Origin: Datnioides undecimradiatus
Lineage: Eukaryota > Chordata > Actinopteri > Lobotiformes > Datnioididae
Direction: 5' to 3'
DNA length: 64,000 nt
NCBI GenBank assembly: GCA_008933995.1
Contig: WARS01000046.1
Location: 310,001-374,000 of the forward strand
Positions 25,912 through 40,600 of the stretch are shown here, one piece after another; positions within the stretch are counted from its first letter, which is position 1, and the number at the start of each line of letters is the position of its first letter. A program made the translations under genes and the position numbers. The notes under the pieces were generated by a model. That model had not been told where the DNA came from and made no database searches. It saw nothing but the letters and a program-made list of their open reading frames with translations.

Positions 25912-28900
25912 CTACTCCATTTTCACCTCTAATATTCCTCCCACCAAATAGCTTCTGAGGAGCCCAGGCAGCTGTCATGTTTCTTGTTGAATTCTGCAAT
26001 CTGCCAGTTACACACACACACACGCGCATGTGTGTGTGTGTGGGTTTGTGTGTGTGTGTGTGGTGCAGGGAAAGTGGTGGTAGGCCCCTCTTAGTGTTTG
26101 ATTGACGTAGACTACAGTCTCAGCCACTCTGCCCTACTTGAGTGCTCCCATTGTGTGGAGAGAGCAGACTCATTTGCCAAGTATTAACCTCTGTCAGTTC
26201 CCTGGTCTAAGTTGTATCTCCTCACCCTTCATGGCCCTGTCTCCTGGAGGCAGCTGTCCAGCAATCTCATTTATTTCAGCTGGCTGTTGGAATTGGGTGG
26301 CTGGAAACAAAGAGAGAGAGAGAGAGCGAGAACCTTTTTATGCCACTGTTTCGTTTTAATAGCTCGGACGGACATCTACGCCTTCTCAACACGTTTTACC
26401 TTCGGTTTAAAGCACCGCCTCAGAGAGAGGATGCAAGAAACCCATGATGTTGCCACTGTAAAACCGCAAACAAACTCTTAAATGTTAAAAATGCACACGA
26501 TAAAAAGGCAGGGTAACATACGGACGAACAGGATTCCTACAGACACATGCTGTTAGGTTGCTAGAATTGTAGCCATTAGCATTTACTTTAATGCAACTTC
26601 CCACTTTTACTGCACCAGCAGACAGTGCGGTCCAACAGTCTGAGACCACTCGTCTCGACACTTGTATTTTGCGTTTGTTTTGAATGTGATATTCGGCGTC
26701 TATCTCTCATCAGTCGACTAAGGTTGATGTATTGCTCCGCAGATGGTGTGCTCACTCTCGGTCAGCCCCGATCGTGCTTTGGATACAAGCATTTCAGTTT
26801 CATGCACCACGCCCTTAGAAACCTCAAGTCGGGCCACGATTTGACGCCGAGGAAGCTCGTCTTTGCTTAGAATACCAATCTGACTTCTGGCACTTTTACT
26901 TAGTTCTGATGCCACGTTTTCCGCTATCACAGTGCTACTTAATAAGCAACAATCTGCTGGAAGGTTCAGCTACTTGAACCAGCCGCTGATGAGGAGATTA
27001 AATCAGTTCAGTGTCCTCTCTGTACTTTTTCTTAAGCAGGATTTGAAATGCAGGGCGTTCGTTTAGTTGTGTTGAAGCATTGACTTGAGTAAAAGTGCAA
27101 AGGTACTTCCTCCACCACTGGAAGAGTCTCGTTTTGCCCGTCAGATTGTGTTGACCTGCCCAGATTTTGTTGACGTGGTGATCTCCTTGTTTTTTGGACA
27201 ACTTTATGTGCACGTTCTCCGTGGAGCAGAGCGTTGCACCGCCGCTGGGACGCGCTGGAACGTGATGCTGCCTTGTTACGATGCTCTCTGCCGTGCTGCA
27301 GGAGAAGCTGACGAAGATGTTGCTGCACCTTTTTGCGGCTGTGCACGTTCTGAAGTCCTGTCGTGGCCCTTTGCTGCGGTAGAACTTGCAACCTCTCCAT
27401 CACACACAGGTTTGAGTTTATCCCGTGACACTGCAGGATGCTGTAATTCACATAGCGTCTCAGATGGTGAGTTTTGAGTGAGTGGCTCGCAAGAAGTCAT
27501 TGTGTGTGTTTCTCTGATCTCCTCCCGCAGGTCGTTCCTCACCTCAACAACTTTAAGTTTGACCATCGAGAGCGTTTCGTGTTGTGTTTAAGCTCGTAGG
27601 CGATCAGGAGATCAGCTGACCCTGAACAGTAATCATTAAAATTGTAAAGTTTGCTCTGACATCGACTAGTGAAGTGAGTTTTGAGACAGGTGAGGCGCTT
27701 CCTCTCCTGTTGGACCTGGTTCTGAGTCGGGCTGCGGCCTTTTCAATCGGCTGCAGTCTATTGGGTTTTGTTGAATCATTGGTTTAATCAGTGCCGGTGG
27801 TACTGCAGATCTTCAGTCCCGGTCTTCACCTCAGAAACAATTTCAATTTAAAATCCGGCTTCTTGTTTTTATGCTTTCTTCATTAAAAACAATCTCAATC
27901 CAACATTTATTTTTAAAGATGTGCTCAGATGCCAAAACTGAATAAGCTCCTTGTCGATGCCGCGCGCCCATTCGAAAGGATTTTCTCTTAATGTGTCTCA
28001 TAACAGCAACTCCCCTCATCTAATCCCTTAAATTCTGCGGGCTTCTTTATTTTACAAGATTACCTTTGTTGTAATTTCCCCAAAGCACGGGAGGATTGTG
28101 AAGGATCCTGGAAACTGAAGCAACACCGAGCTAAATGCAGATCCCTGAGCTTACCCTTCGTCGCTCTCGCGGTCGCTTTGATTAGCAATTAGGAACAGAT
28201 CGTCACGACTAATATCTGAGAGACATTTCACATGGCGTCAACCCACCGTGGCTCATTTGAACTAAAGTTAAATGGTGGGATTATAGTTATTACAAACTGT
28301 AAAACAGACAGAGCTGAGGAGATGGGAGTGAGGAGGAAGGAAACAAATACAACAAGAGAGCATTCATCTCCATTAGACAGTAATTGCCGTCGGCGAGAGG
28401 TTTTTTAGAGATGTTCATATGTGGGGAGAGAAGGCTGAGGAAGAAAATGCAGCACTCGTTGTCCCGGCGCTGCTTCGAGCCCTCGTCACAAGCTACTTTC
28501 TCTCAATTAACACAAAATTCGATGGCCTGTGATTAATCCACATTGCTCCGCCCTGATTTTTTTCCAGAGTACCGATGTTGAATCATCACTTCAAGATGTA
28601 GATTAAAGCTCCCGTATTATCATTTCCCCTTGCATATTTCTGCACCATTAGTCAGTAAATTGGATTTCAAGGTTTTTGTTTTTGTTTTTTTTTGCCCTGC
28701 CACTCGTGCAGCCTCGATAATATTTCTCATATTAATTGTTGAAATCTTCTCATCGTCTTACCACAAACTGTCTGGAGCGGGGGATCCATTAGCACAAATG
28801 TAATAATATTATTTTTCCCCAAAGCCAGGCAGCAGTGGAAACATCTCCCAAAACAAAATATCAGTCTCTCTCCGCAGTTATTGCTACATTCATCGTTCTC

Positions 28901-31900
28901 TCCACACAACTGCAACTGTAACTCCAAAAACTAATATAGTTTTATGATTGTGTACACCTAATGGTGCTAAGTAAGAGCCCATGAGAGCAGCTGGGGAGAC
29001 TGATAGCTCGACGGTCTGTACAAAGCTGTGGCGTGTGGATCTAAAGCTGCCCTGCTCCAGTATCTTCAGCTGCCGCAGTGCCTCTCTGCAGGACGCAGCT
29101 CCACAGATAAAGATAAAGTCCTGAGATAAAGAGCTTTCTCACACAGCTCAAAATTTCATACTGTATTTTCTCCCGAGCCCCCAAAAACTCCACCGCACGG
29201 CTCCGACAATCACGAGACACGACTCCGGCGCTCTCGACCGTCAAAACGCTGCTGTGAAATTACCCGTGGCTGACTGCTGGCGGGATTACCCGAGTCACCT
29301 TGGTGTCGCGCCGTGGCGCAAACATCACAATTAAATGCCAAAAGACTGCCGTAAAACTGCCAACTACGAAATTACCAAGACACAACACCACATCTCCGGC
29401 GCGCTTGAAAAGTAGCGAGTCGTGATATGTTGTCGTGTTTTTCCACTCTCAGCGGTCGTAACGCACCCCGTTAGTGATGTCCCGGGAGTGGTTTTCACCC
29501 AGAAACCACCTCCAGCCATATCCCGTCTCTGGGCGCTGCCTTGCTTGCCGGTAACCACCTCTCCTCTGTAATCGCCTTGTTTTACAGCAGAGGAGACGAC
29601 CGTGAAGACTGCTGCATTATCATCTGTGGAGCAGCTGGGAATCAACACCTGTCTCAGGTACGTACAGTTTATAAAGTCTTCTGCTGTAGCTCATAAACCC
29701 TCATTTAATCAGACAGTCATCTTCCAGGAGCTGCCTGGGAAAGAGAGCCTGCTGGGTACAGACTCTTTCCCTCCAGTCTTTTACTCACTGAGCTGAAAGC
29801 TGCAGTTTAATAGCTGCAGCGTTCACCCTAAATACTTGAATTCTGCGAAAACACATCACAATTTAGCCTGTTAGCATGCTAATATGCGCTAATTAGCAAT
29901 AAGGGCATGGGGTTCTGTTTTGATTTGGAAGGAAGCTTGATTATTATGCCAAACGACTGCTTAATGCCACATGAATCATCTCATATAATTGGCCCAAAAC
30001 TGAAGTTGTATCATAAACTGCGTAGACGTAGTGGACACGGCGTCCGTGACGTGGCCAACGGACGTCATGAATAACGATTTTGAACTTCTCCAAACCATTT
30101 CTGGGTGGCTCGTTGTTGGCAGGCCAAATGAAGCCGCTAGCAACCTGTGACAGCACCCACCTGTCACCCAGAGAGGCTACACACTTTGTGACGTATAACA
30201 TTATGCCTGAGTTAGATTTTAATGAGTGCATTGCAACAAACAGTTGCCATGAAAGTGGAAATTAGCTGCAGGGATCAAAACAGTTTTTGTACCGGGCTGG
30301 AACAGTCTGCTTTAAAGTTTGGCATTTGTCTTTCCTTAGAGCCAAGTGGGCTTTGGAGTTTAAAGGGATATTTCCCGTTTTATTTGGAGTCATGCACAAA
30401 CTTCCATACGTGCATGCTGGCTGCAAGTTACTTTAAACAACCTCACCTGAATTCAGGAGCTGCTGCATTAACATTAACAGTCAACTCCACCAGCGGGGAC
30501 GTCAGGTTCACGGAGCACATTCTCCAGTAAAACACATGTATGTAGTTTAGCGTGCATGTTTGTCGCGCGCACACGCTCGTTTATGCACCTGCGCCTTTGA
30601 ATCCGGAGCTGGAGCTGCATCGCAGATGAAAAGGCAGAAGGTCGCGGCTGAAGAAATGGAGAAAGCGCCCAGACTGAAATAGAGAGCAGCAGCAACGACA
30701 GATGTGAGCTGTTTTCCCAATTCAGGAGCTGGATCATCTGAAGGCCTCTGCCCACAAAGGTGTGTCCTTCAGAGAACCTGTCCGCACCACTTTGCAGTTG
30801 TTGAAGGCATCAGAAAAACAAGCTGCTGTGCCCAAAAGAATAATATCCCCTGCTGCTGCTACGGCAGCGTCACGCCCCGAACTTGTCGAAGGCGTGTTCT
30901 GCTTCTCCTGCTGTTGTTTACAGTCTAATGATGCCGGTGTGCATAATACCAACTCTGTTCTTCATATTCCCATAAGTAGCCCCTCTGACTTCTCGCACTT
31001 CCCTCACACTGCTCGTTTTCATCCTTAATGACACCCAGCTGCTGCATAACATAGCTGATATAACACTTCACTCTGCATCTTCCCTGAAGGGAGCTTTTCA
31101 GATGAAAAGTTCAGAAACGCCGAACGCCATGTTTGCATTTTGTGGCACCGACAGAGCACAGTGTGGGAGCGTCGCTCGCAGAGCACTGGGCCTTATAGGA
31201 TTTGGAGTTGTGGGACATGAATTTATAATTAATCCTTGACTTACAAGTGTCAGAGTTAAATCTGACCACATTGGACTTGTTGAATTGAATTTTGATGAGT
31301 GCCTCTGTGTATGTGCAGAGGCCTCGGTGCTTTATTTTGTCTCTTGGATGTTATCAGCATGAGAATCGGCTTTTTCGGAGGCTTTCAAATACGAGGAATT
31401 ACTAAATACTCAGTAATTTAGTGCATAGTGATGAAAAACAGAAAGAAAATAAAAAAATAGTGCAAAAAAGGTAAAATCATAAAACTGATTCAGTGATTTA
31501 CCACCGCTTTGGTCAATAGATAGACAAGCTGCAGACTGACACTGAGCAAAGATGGTTGTATAGGAACGCTTCTTGTGCTTCCATATGAGGTGTTTTATAT
31601 GGACGCGTTGGATTGATGGGGTTGTGAAGTCACATTAACACGTGCAGTGTCTGTTTTTGTGAAAGAGACGTGCAGTTTGTGCCAGATTACGCAGTGTGAT
31701 GTGTGTAAAGCACCATGAGATGTGCATTAAGTTAGCGCACTGTTGCAGACGTGGAGGCTGTACATTAATGCTGCATAAATGCTGCGCGAATACGCCGCGA
31801 TGTGCCAATAAAACTAATTAGTGAAAGGAAATCAGCTCCCACTCGAGGTCCCGGGGTGAAGATGGGACCCAGGAAGTGTGAGGAGTCACATGGGACTTCC

Positions 31901-34657
31901 TGACATCTACAACCATCTCCTCATCCAAGATGTTCATTGCCTCTGCTTCGTCTGCTCCCTGCAGGTACGGCAGCTTCCTCAACATCCTGAGCGAAGACGC
32001 TGTGAACGACCTGACGCTGCTGATGAAGCACGTGAAGATCTTCCTGTCCACGCAGAGAGTTAAAACCGCCTCCGAGCTCAGTATCCTTCACAGAACCTCT
32101 GTAACGTTTTAAACTGCAGGCGTGCAGGTTCGATGCATTACCACAGGAGTCGAACTGTGGCCTATACGTTTTTTCTCTGAAGTACAGTGAAAGAGTTTGA
32201 CGATGGCTGACGGTTTAGATGTGATCACCTCATATCGTTACAAATGTATTAAAATATAATCTGTAATCCAGATTATTCACTTTATCGTGTATAAAGTGCA
32301 AAACACATTGAATCTATATATAAAAAAATAAAAATAAGAAAAATGATGTTAATTTAAACCTTAAATAAGTTTTGCAGGAGCCTAAAAATGTGTAAAATCA
32401 ATTTTGTTTTACACTTTTTTGTAGAAAACAAAAAGGGAACTAGTTGATAAACTAGATGCTTGAGGAGTGGAGAGTGGGAGAGTGGGAGATACCGGAGACA
32501 ACTCACCTGTATCCATACTGACCCACTCACATGTCGACATTTATTTTTGTTTTACGTACAGTATCCTTCCCCTTTGTCCTCGTTTCACACAGATTAATGT
32601 GAGCGAGGCAGCGGCGTCAGGACGATACAATGACTTCACAACTCTCAGACAGTGAGAGAGACGAGGACGGGCTGATAATCACAACACAGATCCTGTTACT
32701 CCGTCTGCGTCGGCGAACTGTTCAGCCTTCCTTTGTCCCGAGTAGCAACTGATAGGCCTCCTCGCTCCCTCAGAAAGCTTCCTTTATACGTGGACAATTG
32801 AACACGAAAACACTGAGCAGAGATAAAGAGGCTTCACAAATATGAAACAGAACGCCATTTTCCTTGTGATACTGAGGCCACGCTGACATTTGAGCTAATG
32901 TGAGGAAGCTGGTTCTTTTATGCCGGGCGATTAAATGGTTATTTAGCCGCGTGCAGACTCGCCGACTGAAATCTGTACGTTCTGGATATCTGGGCGGCGT
33001 TGAAACCGAACTCCAACCCGCAGGAGAACCTAATGTGGCCGCAAGACACATGAAACACACAAAATGCTCTCTCTAGAGTCAGTGTTCGGTTTGTCCATTC
33101 AGGGCCACTGTAGAAACATGCCGGTGCAGCAGGGTGAGCCACACAGAAGCAGTTCTTTCCATATTTAGATAAAAAGGCTCATTCTGAGGTGATTTTAAAC
33201 TACTGAGAACACAATCTTTCACAAATGAAATACAATTCATGTCAATAGATTCCTATAAATCGCTCACTGGACCTTTATATTAACAAATCTACATCTTTAG
33301 GTGGCAAACGGCACCCAAAACGCAGAAAACTGAGTAGCTTCTCAGTTTAAAGTGAGGAAACTCAAAGTAACCTGCTCATATTACGGCAAACGGGCTGAAT
33401 TAAGCCAGTTATTTAGTTACATTTAGCTTATTTCCTTCTTTTCTTTTCCCGTTGGCTCGGCTGCATTTGTAATTCCTCATCACCCAACATGACGTCCACG
33501 AGCAGACGGCCCTCGTCTCTCAATCAGTGTCAGAGAGCTTGCGGTGGTAATTAACTGCGTGTTAACGGCTCATCGGTGGTTACACCAACCAGCTTCACAC
33601 TGTTGCAACGCCCTCAGTGCGATGCCGTCAGCGCTGCCACGTTATGTCTCCTGAATGATCCGAGGGCAAATTGGAAATCAGATCTTTCCGCGTGCGTTAT
33701 ACCTAAACAACAGCTGAAGGTTTTGAAGCGTTTCGAGGCGAGAAACTCGGCGGAAAGAAGAGAAAAACATTATTCTGTAGCCCGCGGCTGTTTTCTAGAG
33801 TCGAGACAGATCGCCTCCTCGCTCCCGACTAATCACAGCGCAGTTCTCCAGGAACACGACTCAGACCCGCACATCAGCGCTGTCGCTCGCCCCCAGCAGC
33901 GTCTGAATGAAATGATCTAAATGAAACTGAGCTTGCGGAGTAAACGCTCCGGAGTAAACCACTCGATTTGAGGCGGGAGCCCTGGAGTGTGGCCGTGCAG
34001 CTGGGTTGTGACCTTGGCCCCACAAAACCCACACCTCTCCCCACGCACGCAGGCCTCGTCCATTTCAGCCTTTTTTCAAATCTAATACATCCACGAAGCG
34101 ACGCTGCTGGCAGAGAACGGGATCTTGGCAGTCTTCGCTGTTAGAGGCTGTTTCTCTGCTGTGGTATAATGGCGTGGTGTATCAGGGTTAATTGACTGTC
34201 AAAGCATTACTCGCTCTGCGGCGTGACACTCGGCGGTGTCAGTTGACAGTAAGGCAGCATTAGCTTAACGCTTTATTTAACGCAACATAAAGACCGGGCT
34301 CATCGTGACACCTAAACAGCAGCTTTGCAGAGTCTTCACCGCGCAAACGAAACCTGCCGAATCTTCAGCCGTGAGATGTAACATTTGTCTGAACTGATTC
34401 TGCTGTTTGAATTCACTCAGCGCCTCCCGTTGCTGCCAGAGAGTATCTGCCAAGTCACATTAGTTTGTTTTGTTTCATGCCACAGATCATTAATTAGTAA
34501 TACGACTCTGAGGCTTAATTCTGATTCATTTCCACGTGCGGAGCGGCGCTTTCTCTGGATTAAAGCTGACGCCGTGGGAAGATAAACGCTGTATGGATGT
34601 ATGGAGCTTAATGTCAGGAGGAGCAGTTTCATGTTTGAAGGCTAACATGAGGAGATG

Positions 34658-34696
<39 letters not shown>

Positions 34697-37600
34697 TACC
34701 ACTGGTCTTTTGGCTCTTTAACCCCGCCCTCCAGTCACTCTGCAGGACGGTTATCCGGGCCACGACTGGCTGGCCTCCACGGTGTTCCTCCTCATGGCCG
34801 GAGACGCCGACCGGTCTCTGAGCTTGTTACTCAACCTGTCCTCGCTGCTCGCCTCTGCATTCGTCTGGCCAGCGAGGATACATGCATCTGTGAGTGTGAC
34901 AACCTGCGAATACAACTACACTTCCACAGATGCTGTTATTTGCAGGCCTGCAGTTTGAAAGACCCTGTTTCTCAATAGTCCTGCACCACCCGTTCCTCGG
35001 CTTTACTGTATTGTATTACTGTAACGGGAAAAATGTCAAGAAATGTAAATGTGGGCTAACAAGGGTTCGTGTAAGTGCTAATTTAGTAAAGCATGCTCCT
35101 CTCTGTTAAAGGGACACTGTGGGTTTTTTTGAAGTGGGCCTGTATGAGGCTGGTGTGAACGGGGTCAACAGCGAAATGGATTTCAGCAAACAACAACCCA
35201 TTAATATCAGTTCAAGTGTTCGCTATACTTAGAATACTTTCACCAGACAGCACAACTGAACCAGCTACATCCATCCGTGCTCTCTTCAAGTCCAACCACA
35301 CTCCAGACCATCGGAGCTGCTGGTCTGTTTCAGCCTCCATCGGTTGGTTTGCTTGTGTTTTAATGGGACAGTGGATTTACCGAGGCCCCAAACAGGTGGC
35401 TGCACTGACCGATCAGCGCGTTTATCTTTACACAGTTATCTTTACGGGAACTTCCATCAAGACTTTTTTACATTTAAGTATGACTTTGCACAGCACGAGC
35501 TGGTCTCAAACCAGTTTCAGTGGATGTTCTGCAACAGCCCGTGAGCTCACAAGTCCTTTTGAGTCAAGCGTTAGCCTGAAATCATCAGGAAGGTCCGAGT
35601 CTAGACTTTAGATTAACACTGCAATAACTCTAATGGACTGCTGTTTGTATTTATCCACACAACGATGGCTCCACAGGCTTTTGCTTGACAAGTAATCCTT
35701 CCCTGTAACCTGGTTATAGCCAGGAAAACTAGGTCAGAGAGGGGAGGGGCTGCTTTATATTAGCTTTATATTAGCTACATATTAAGGTCGCAGTGACCTG
35801 TGTGCATATTCACGTGTTTACATATACATACAGTTTAGGCTAATTACTGATCTGAAAGAAACATAACCACAAGTTGGTGCTACAGGGGCTGCGATTGGCT
35901 GCTGGAGTCAAGTTTTACACAGCCGTGGAGATTAACGGCGAAGCCAACGCGAAACAAGCTTCTCATTATCTCTTCATTTCCCGTAAGGAGTCACACATCT
36001 GCAGACCTGCTCGCCACGGCCCTCGCTGTCTGTCACGCCGTAAACAGAGCAGCCGCACGGAACAAGTCTCATGTTCCGTGATGAAACGAGGTGGATCTTC
36101 CCTCAAAGTAAATGGAGGAACACAGTTTCTGAGAGGAGTATCATTAAAGAATGATAAGACCTTATCACGTACGATGCATCCGCCCAGTGTTGGGGGTGCT
36201 TTCAGCCGCGGAGCTGTTAACCTCCGAACCCAGATCGTTCTCGCCTCGCCTCACGTGTGAATCGCAGCTTCAGATGTTAACAGCCCGCCCTGGTTTAATC
36301 CCACCTTTTACAAGAGGAGGACGATGATGCCTAACAACGTTTTTCACGTGTTGCCTCTCTGACACGGTGGAAAACAAACAGGGTGTTTATTTTTATTGAA
36401 CGGGGCAAAGAAAAGGAACAGTGCCAGGTGGAGGATGGCTTACAGGCAGATGAGTGAGGCAAACAGGAGAAAGGAAGAGCTGAAGTTAGACGACGGGGTG
36501 TTTCAATCATCCTCGACTGCCGGGGAGAGGCGAGGTGTTGGGATTAAGTTTTGCCATCATTATACCAACCTCTGTCGTCTTGTTGTCACTCCTCAGAGTC
36601 AATTACGGCTCGATTGGACGGCGAGATTCTCCGCGCGGCAGTCGGCCTTCAGCAGCACGACGTGGTTGATTTAGTCAATATCGCGGAAAACGTAAAAGGG
36701 CACAAATAATTAAGAGGCGGCAGCAAATTTAGGGAGGGAATCAGGGCACGAAGACACATATTCCAACACAAAGCGCCGTGCCGAGCATCCGAGGCTGTTT
36801 TCGTCTCCGTATCAGCGCCGAATACAAAAACAGGGAGCTTGTAATTGATGTTTCTGTGCAGCTCTGTCTTAAATCTGAGAACGCGCCGACACATAAAGCT
36901 GGTGTTTGTCGCGACAGGTCCACGTCCCCGTGCAAGCAGCCGAGTCGGGAATCCCTCCGGTTTACTGGTGCACGGCTCACTACGTGGAGATGCTGCTGAA
37001 AGCCGAGGTTCCCCTGGTCCACTCCGCCTTCAGGATGTCTGGCTTCACCCCATCCCAGGTATGAAACTCCAGGCACGACAACTGGAGCCAGATTGTCTCC
37101 GGGGGCCGAGAACTAGCAGAAAACGGTTTGTGCAGATGAACAAACGTGTTTCTAAATCACCGAATGATGCAGAATATCCACAGTTTCTCAGGAATCAAGG
37201 TCTATTGATGTGCTTCTCGTTACGTCCAACTACCATACAGTGGCTGTCACTCTCAATTAGTTCTGCTGTTTCATCTATCACGTAACACGTGTCAGTTAAT
37301 TATTCATGGGATCGACTTACAGATACTGAAAACTAGGAGAAACAGACGATACGCTCATTAATTTGGCTGCTGCATGAAACAAATATAAAAGTCTGGTAGG
37401 AGTTTATGCCACAGGACATTACTGCAGATACAGAGTTTAAACGCAGGCGGCTGCTGCTTCAGTTTGACTCTGTAGAGCTGGCAGCCTGACTCAGGGATAC
37501 TGTCTGCAGCCACAGAGCAGCAAATGAGTCACTGAGGGCTTTACACTGGTATAATGTAAATGTACAGTAATGTTACCTCACCCACTCAGATACTGGGCAG

Positions 37601-40600
37601 CCTACAGAGCTGAAAACAATCTCGTTGCACTGTACACCACTGGACTATTCTATTCTATTCTATTCTATTCTATTCTTCAAGCTCAAATTTACTTAACACT
37701 CCATTAGTTTGGTGTTTGATCGGCAGAAACATCACTTTCAGCCTCACAGAGCAGAGAAACGATCCAAACAGTTCTCCCTCACTTCTACAGAGTTGAGGAC
37801 GTGGTTCAATACATCAAGAAATACAACTCTGAAACTTTGAGTTTCCGAGATTAAAGTCATAAATTTCATCCGAAGGAAAAAAACCCCCCAAACTGTTCAT
37901 TTAAAAACAAAACCGCTTCGCTTCGGCACGGTTGGATCGTCCTCGTCGCAGCACAGACGTGGCAGCTTCCTGCGTGCTGCGCCTGCAGTGGATGACCCAA
38001 TCAGATTAGTCTTAAAATACCTCATTTTATCATCAGCATGGGAGTAAAGTAATGTGGCTCCTTCCTTTGATGTTGTCCAACTTTCTATTATAGATTCACC
38101 ACTTTAATCTCTGACAATTTATCAATTTATGACTTTGTAAAATCAGTGAAATTGTGTTTTTTCTCATAAATTCCCCACTTTAATCTTTATTTCCTTCCCC
38201 CGGCTCCATAATTATTATAACTTATCTTTTTTCTTTCTACCTGCGATTGCCCAGCACTCCATCACCGTATATGCCAGCCTACAGTATTTCATTTAATCTT
38301 AATCCATCGGTCTTCTGTGTGCATATTCAGCATGAGCCGAGTTTCCACTGCACAGGTTTCGCAATGCTGTCAGCTGTCACTCGCTGTCAGTTTGTTGTCA
38401 GCCTGTTTCCTGACAGGGGTGCATCCTAAAATAACGTCTGTGTCACAGTCACGGCTAAGTATTCATAATTTACAGTTTGCGCTGATATCGTCCAATAAAA
38501 GTCAAAGTCAGTGGGGTTTTTTCCGTGTTTTTGGATCTTTGAATTCGTCTAAACTCTGCAAGAAGGCTGAAAGGCTGTTAAAGATGTCGGGTTTTAATCC
38601 GATCGCTTCAGTAAAAATAGTTGACTGTGTAAGAACTGCTGCCCTGAAACTAAATGCACTACTCCACTCACAGAAAGTTAAAGTCTGCCGAAGCTGTAAG
38701 ACACAATATTTCCTGTTTTTTCTGCAGAAAAACAGTTTTAATCAAACACTGACCTCCTACTTTCCCATCTTGGTGTTATAATTTCCTTTCCTGAGCGTCT
38801 CAGATCGTTAAAGGACAGCCCAGACTACTGATGGGGGAAATGAAGAGAGCTGTATTTGGATTAAATTGGTTTAATTTAATTTAATTTACTTCCTCGCCAA
38901 AAGAGTCAGCGGCCCATTTGCTTTTGTCGCCGTGGCTGAATCAAAACATTTTATTAACGGTGTCAATGAGAGAGCCCAAACTCTGCTTAAAGCCTTTATA
39001 AGTGCACTTGTGGTTGCCTGATGAATGACTTCCCCTTTCATGCTGCTCTGACTTCAGTCGGGAATAGGTTAACCAAAACACGGCTTTGACGTTGACTCCG
39101 TTTCTTTAACGGAGCAGTTGAAAAGTCAGATCTTTGCTCCTCGGCTCTTGATTCTTTTGACTTCTCTCTCACAAACAACCAGGTAGGGATCACCTTGAAT
39201 CCTCTCAGGTTTGATCCCGTCTTCTGTGTGTAGGCAGTTGACAGTTGAGGCTCACGCAGCGCACGGCAGCAGGGGCGCTTATAAGACTCGCCGCATTTGC
39301 ATGGCAGATCTGAACTCGGCGTCTCCGGGGTGGAGCGATGCGTTAACATTCAGCTCGTCTCTTTGCTCTTCGAGGTGATAATGGGCACCTGTTCTTCAGT
39401 CACAAAGGGAAATGTCTGTTCTGAAAGTTTGGGCTTTGAAAGGCCCGACGAAGCAGCGGCGGCAAACGAAGCATTATGCACCTCTGACATTCATACAGTA
39501 GAGGCTCAGTGTGTGTGTGTGTGTGTGTGTGTGGAGGGTAATTGAGCTGAATTATGGGGGGAGCGTGGTGCCAAATAAGAGAAACCTCTTACTTTAAGGC
39601 TGCAACTAAAGATTATTTGAAATGATTTTTCATCTGCTGATTATTTTCTTGATTAATCGATGATTCGTTTATTTAGCTGATACGTACGTGGCTCTAAATT
39701 ACGCAGAGAGTTTGCCGTTATACGTCGTTTTTGGTGTTTGTGTCTGAGGAAACGGACCTCAGCTCGTGCGCAGTCGTGCACTGAGCTTGATATCCGGAGC
39801 GGATCTCCTGAGGAGGTCCACGAGGACGGGTAGGTGACGCCTGGGGAAGCTGCTACTCTTACAGTGTGCTGAATTCAAATGTGGCAGTGAGAGCCTGAAG
39901 GATGACCCTGTTCTGGAGGCCTGGTCAGGGTCTCTTCTGTGATCACATGTATTAAGAACATGTCCATCACATCCTCCAAGTCCAGGGCGACGTCTTTAAA
40001 CGTCTTGTTTTGTCCGGCCAACTGTCAAAATCCCAAAGATAATCAGAATAGATCATGGATTACTGAAAAACGGTAAATTTTTGGTGTTTTTGCCTGAAAA
40101 ACCAGCAAAGTGGGAGACATCTGGTGTCAGCAGTTATGAACGAACTTTGCATATTTATAGATTCTGGAAATTTTAATGAGGGAGAAGGAGCAGATGCCAT
40201 TTTAAGCATTTTAACAAGATCATTTAACTTTTTTTCAGGGCTGGGTGATACGACTCAACACTAATATCACGGTTATTTCAGCAGTCTTAGCTCGATTATG
40301 ATTAACGAACAACTGTTTATTTTATAATACTAGAATTTACCAATGTTCCCAAACGCCTCATCTGCCGGTTTAAGCAGCCACCGGCGGTGCTCTCGCTGCT
40401 TCATCTCAGCTCGGCTCGTCGTGCGACGTCACGTCACAGCAGCTAATTACCTGCCAATCTAAACGAGCACTTGTTCTGCTCAAACACTCACGGCTCTCTC
40501 CTTATCTCAGCGACTTCCTCCCTGATGCCACAGTGGCTTTGCACACGTTCTCACATCAGCTAGTTACTTAGCTTTACAGTTTGTGTTTCAGTGTTTGATG

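Larger units (their letters stand above)
20350..29587 (+). other. tbc1d32: tbc1d32 intron E-F, 9.2 kb
   Basis: The second largest intron in the window after I-J at 37059-44991 is shorter only in name; it is in fact 9.2 kb here. It holds several dispersed repeats (22424-22560, 22632-22680, 26890-27124), a (TA)n tract (23202-23223), a (CA)n/(TG)n cluster (25866-26062) and a (GA)n tract (about 26311-26328). The exons on either side join in frame, so no missing exon is required. Confidence 0.85.

Noticed and set aside
27032..27566. Long open frames on both strands in intron E-F (130 and 139 codons)
   Set aside because: Overlapping frames on both strands with no recognisable domain; part of the region is a dispersed repeat. 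Most likely chance.
38317..38781. A 154-codon open frame on the + strand in intron I-J
   Set aside because: Composition is Ser/Phe-rich without any motif, no splice logic, and exons I and J already join in phase 0.
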